Source: Trichinella spiralis
Taxonomy: Eukaryota; Nematoda; Enoplea; Trichinellida; Trichinellidae
Direction of reading: 5' to 3'
NCBI GenBank assembly: GCA_000181795.3
Contig: CM012953.1
Location: forward strand, 11,450,416-11,514,415
Length of the DNA: 64,000 bases
Position numbers and translations under genes: made by a program. The notes beneath the pieces are model-generated. The model searched no databases, was not told the DNA's origin, and worked only from the letters and a program-made list of their open reading frames with translations. Positions 62,590 through 64,000 of this stretch are shown one piece after another. Each line of letters begins with the position of its first letter. Position 1 is the first letter of the stretch.

Positions 62590-64000
62590 GCTTTTCTCCA
62601 TTTCTCACCATTTGTCGCTCTACGCAACCCCTTGAATATCGTGCAATCCAACATTGGAATAATATCGATTTGAATTCTGCTTTCAAACACGTTGCATTTT
62701 TTCCAATTCGCTCCACAAAGTCAATCAACACAGCAATAAGTTGTAGTCTTCATTGCAAAGCCAACACCCGTAGTCTAACTTCAATGATCTAACCAAAAAC
62801 CAACAATATCCAACAAAACCGACCATCACTTCAACAAAGCTAATTATAACAACAACATCACCACCAACAACAACAAATGAATAAATAAATAAATAAACTG
62901 TACAATTTTTAAAAATATGCCTTAAACTACAATTAGAATGAAAAGTGAAAACGTACAAACGAATCAATAAATATCCTCGACGCTGTTTCCCAAACTCCAA
63001 ACCTCACTGCTAGCATCGATTGCAACAGCAACTGCATAAAAGCAAACCAGTTTAGCAGAATATTCACTAAAATTCATACACACACACACACGCAGACACA
63101 TACGCACATAAAATAAACTTGATGCTGATCAAAGTTAGAGCTAAACCATGAATCATCATTGCATGGCTGAATGCACTGGATTTTGTTTTTTTTTGTAGGA
63201 AAATTCCAACGTGTCAATTTCAAATTTCAACAAACATTATTCTCTTTGTAGATTGCCTTCTTGCAATTTCTTGAATTAGTAAATTTATCATAAATACTAG
63301 TCAGCTTTATTTGAAAACCAGATTAATACTTGCATTTAAGTTCAAAAACAAAAATGCATACTTGATCATACAGATTCTGCTGTACTGTTATTATGATTAT
63401 GATTATTATTATTGCTTTACTTCATAGTAGTACATATTTGAAATTAGAGTTGCTTCACTGGAAAAAGGAAAAGGAAAAAACAGAACAAAACTCCTCAGAT
63501 GCAAAGAGAGGTAGTTTTTGCTCGAGTTGGCTTGCATTGCAGATGCTTTCAGGGATCAAATTACCCCGCATCCTGACAAGCAAAAAGTGAAAATTGGAAA
63601 AAAAATGAACAAAAAAGGAAGAAAAGAAAAGAAAAACAGTGGGGAAGGGTGGAAGGAGGATTTATTTTTAATTTCAAGCCAACTCATGAGAAAAAGAACT
63701 ATAAGTTGGCAAAGCAACACTTGTGAAAATTGCTAATAAATGAAGTGGAACTGCATGCTGCTGCTTACTTGTGCATGCTTGCGTAAGTGAAAATCTCATC
63801 CGAGAACAGAGAAGAAGCCAATCGAATCAAACAAGAGCAAAATTCCACTCTGCCTGCCGCCTTCTTTGTGCAAGCAGACAGCAGACAGACAGACAGACAG
63901 ATAGACAGACGGACGGACGGATAGACCTGCAGCCGAACCTGCATCGTCGTTGCATATTGTCGAGCTTTTATTGATCCACAACGGCGGACAAAGAAATGCA
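62590..64000. other. window end, no gene seen
   Basis: AT-rich with simple repeats: CA run at 63079-63092, and purine-rich sequence near 63460-63660. No exon could be supported up to the window edge. Confidence 0.4.
63875..63925. repeat. (CAGA/CGGA)n tetranucleotide repeat
   Basis: About twelve units of CAGA drifting into CGGA and TAGA on the plus strand. Confidence 0.88.

Overview
The window reads as nuclear DNA of a small-genome nematode. Genes are cut by short GT-AG introns, intergenic DNA is very AT-rich, and there is a cluster of divergent serpentine 7TM receptors, a pair of secreted WAP-like cysteine-rich proteins, and a selenocysteine thioredoxin reductase. The WAP-like proteins and general style are compatible with a clade I (Trichinella/Trichuris-like) worm, but that is inference. 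Splice junctions below were read by hand from GT/AG sites, frame and homology; coding lengths close exactly on all introns listed.

Layout. 1-8.8 kb is a graveyard: a degenerate membrane-protein-like reading frame (minus), a retrocopy of a REEP/DP1 gene with two stops, tRNA-derived SINE-like repeats and a piggyBac remnant. 9.1-10.1 kb holds a secreted group III phospholipase A2. 11.06-13.44 kb (minus) is a 14-exon thioredoxin reductase ending Gly-Cys-Sec-Gly, with a convincing SECIS element in its 3' UTR. 14.2-15.7 kb contains a tRNA-like repeat and a decayed piggyBac element. 18.5-19.5 kb is the first GPCR (plus), followed by an internally deleted pogo/Tigger transposon with intact TIRs and TA duplication. 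21.3-22.2 kb (minus, PDAP1) and 22.8-23.7 kb (plus, BUD31) form a divergent pair that is also adjacent in vertebrates.

24.7-53.5 kb is dominated by four more GPCR genes, all on the minus strand. Each has one phase-1 intron just after TM1, the same as the plus-strand receptor, so the five are one expanded family. Between them lie two convergent WAP-like genes with the same exon structure, a tRNA-Ser(GCU), a 1-kb foldback element with about 213-bp inverted arms, and a 419-bp hAT-type MITE. 56.6-58.65 kb (minus) is a C2H2 zinc-finger gene with a poly-Gln tract and a tiny first coding exon; the remaining 5.3 kb upstream of it holds microsatellites, a polypyrimidine tract and no confident gene.

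The genes do not form a pathway. Housekeeping/redox genes (TrxR, BUD31, PDAP1) occupy the left third. Environment- or host-facing genes (PLA2, GPCRs, WAP proteins) occupy the left edge and the middle.
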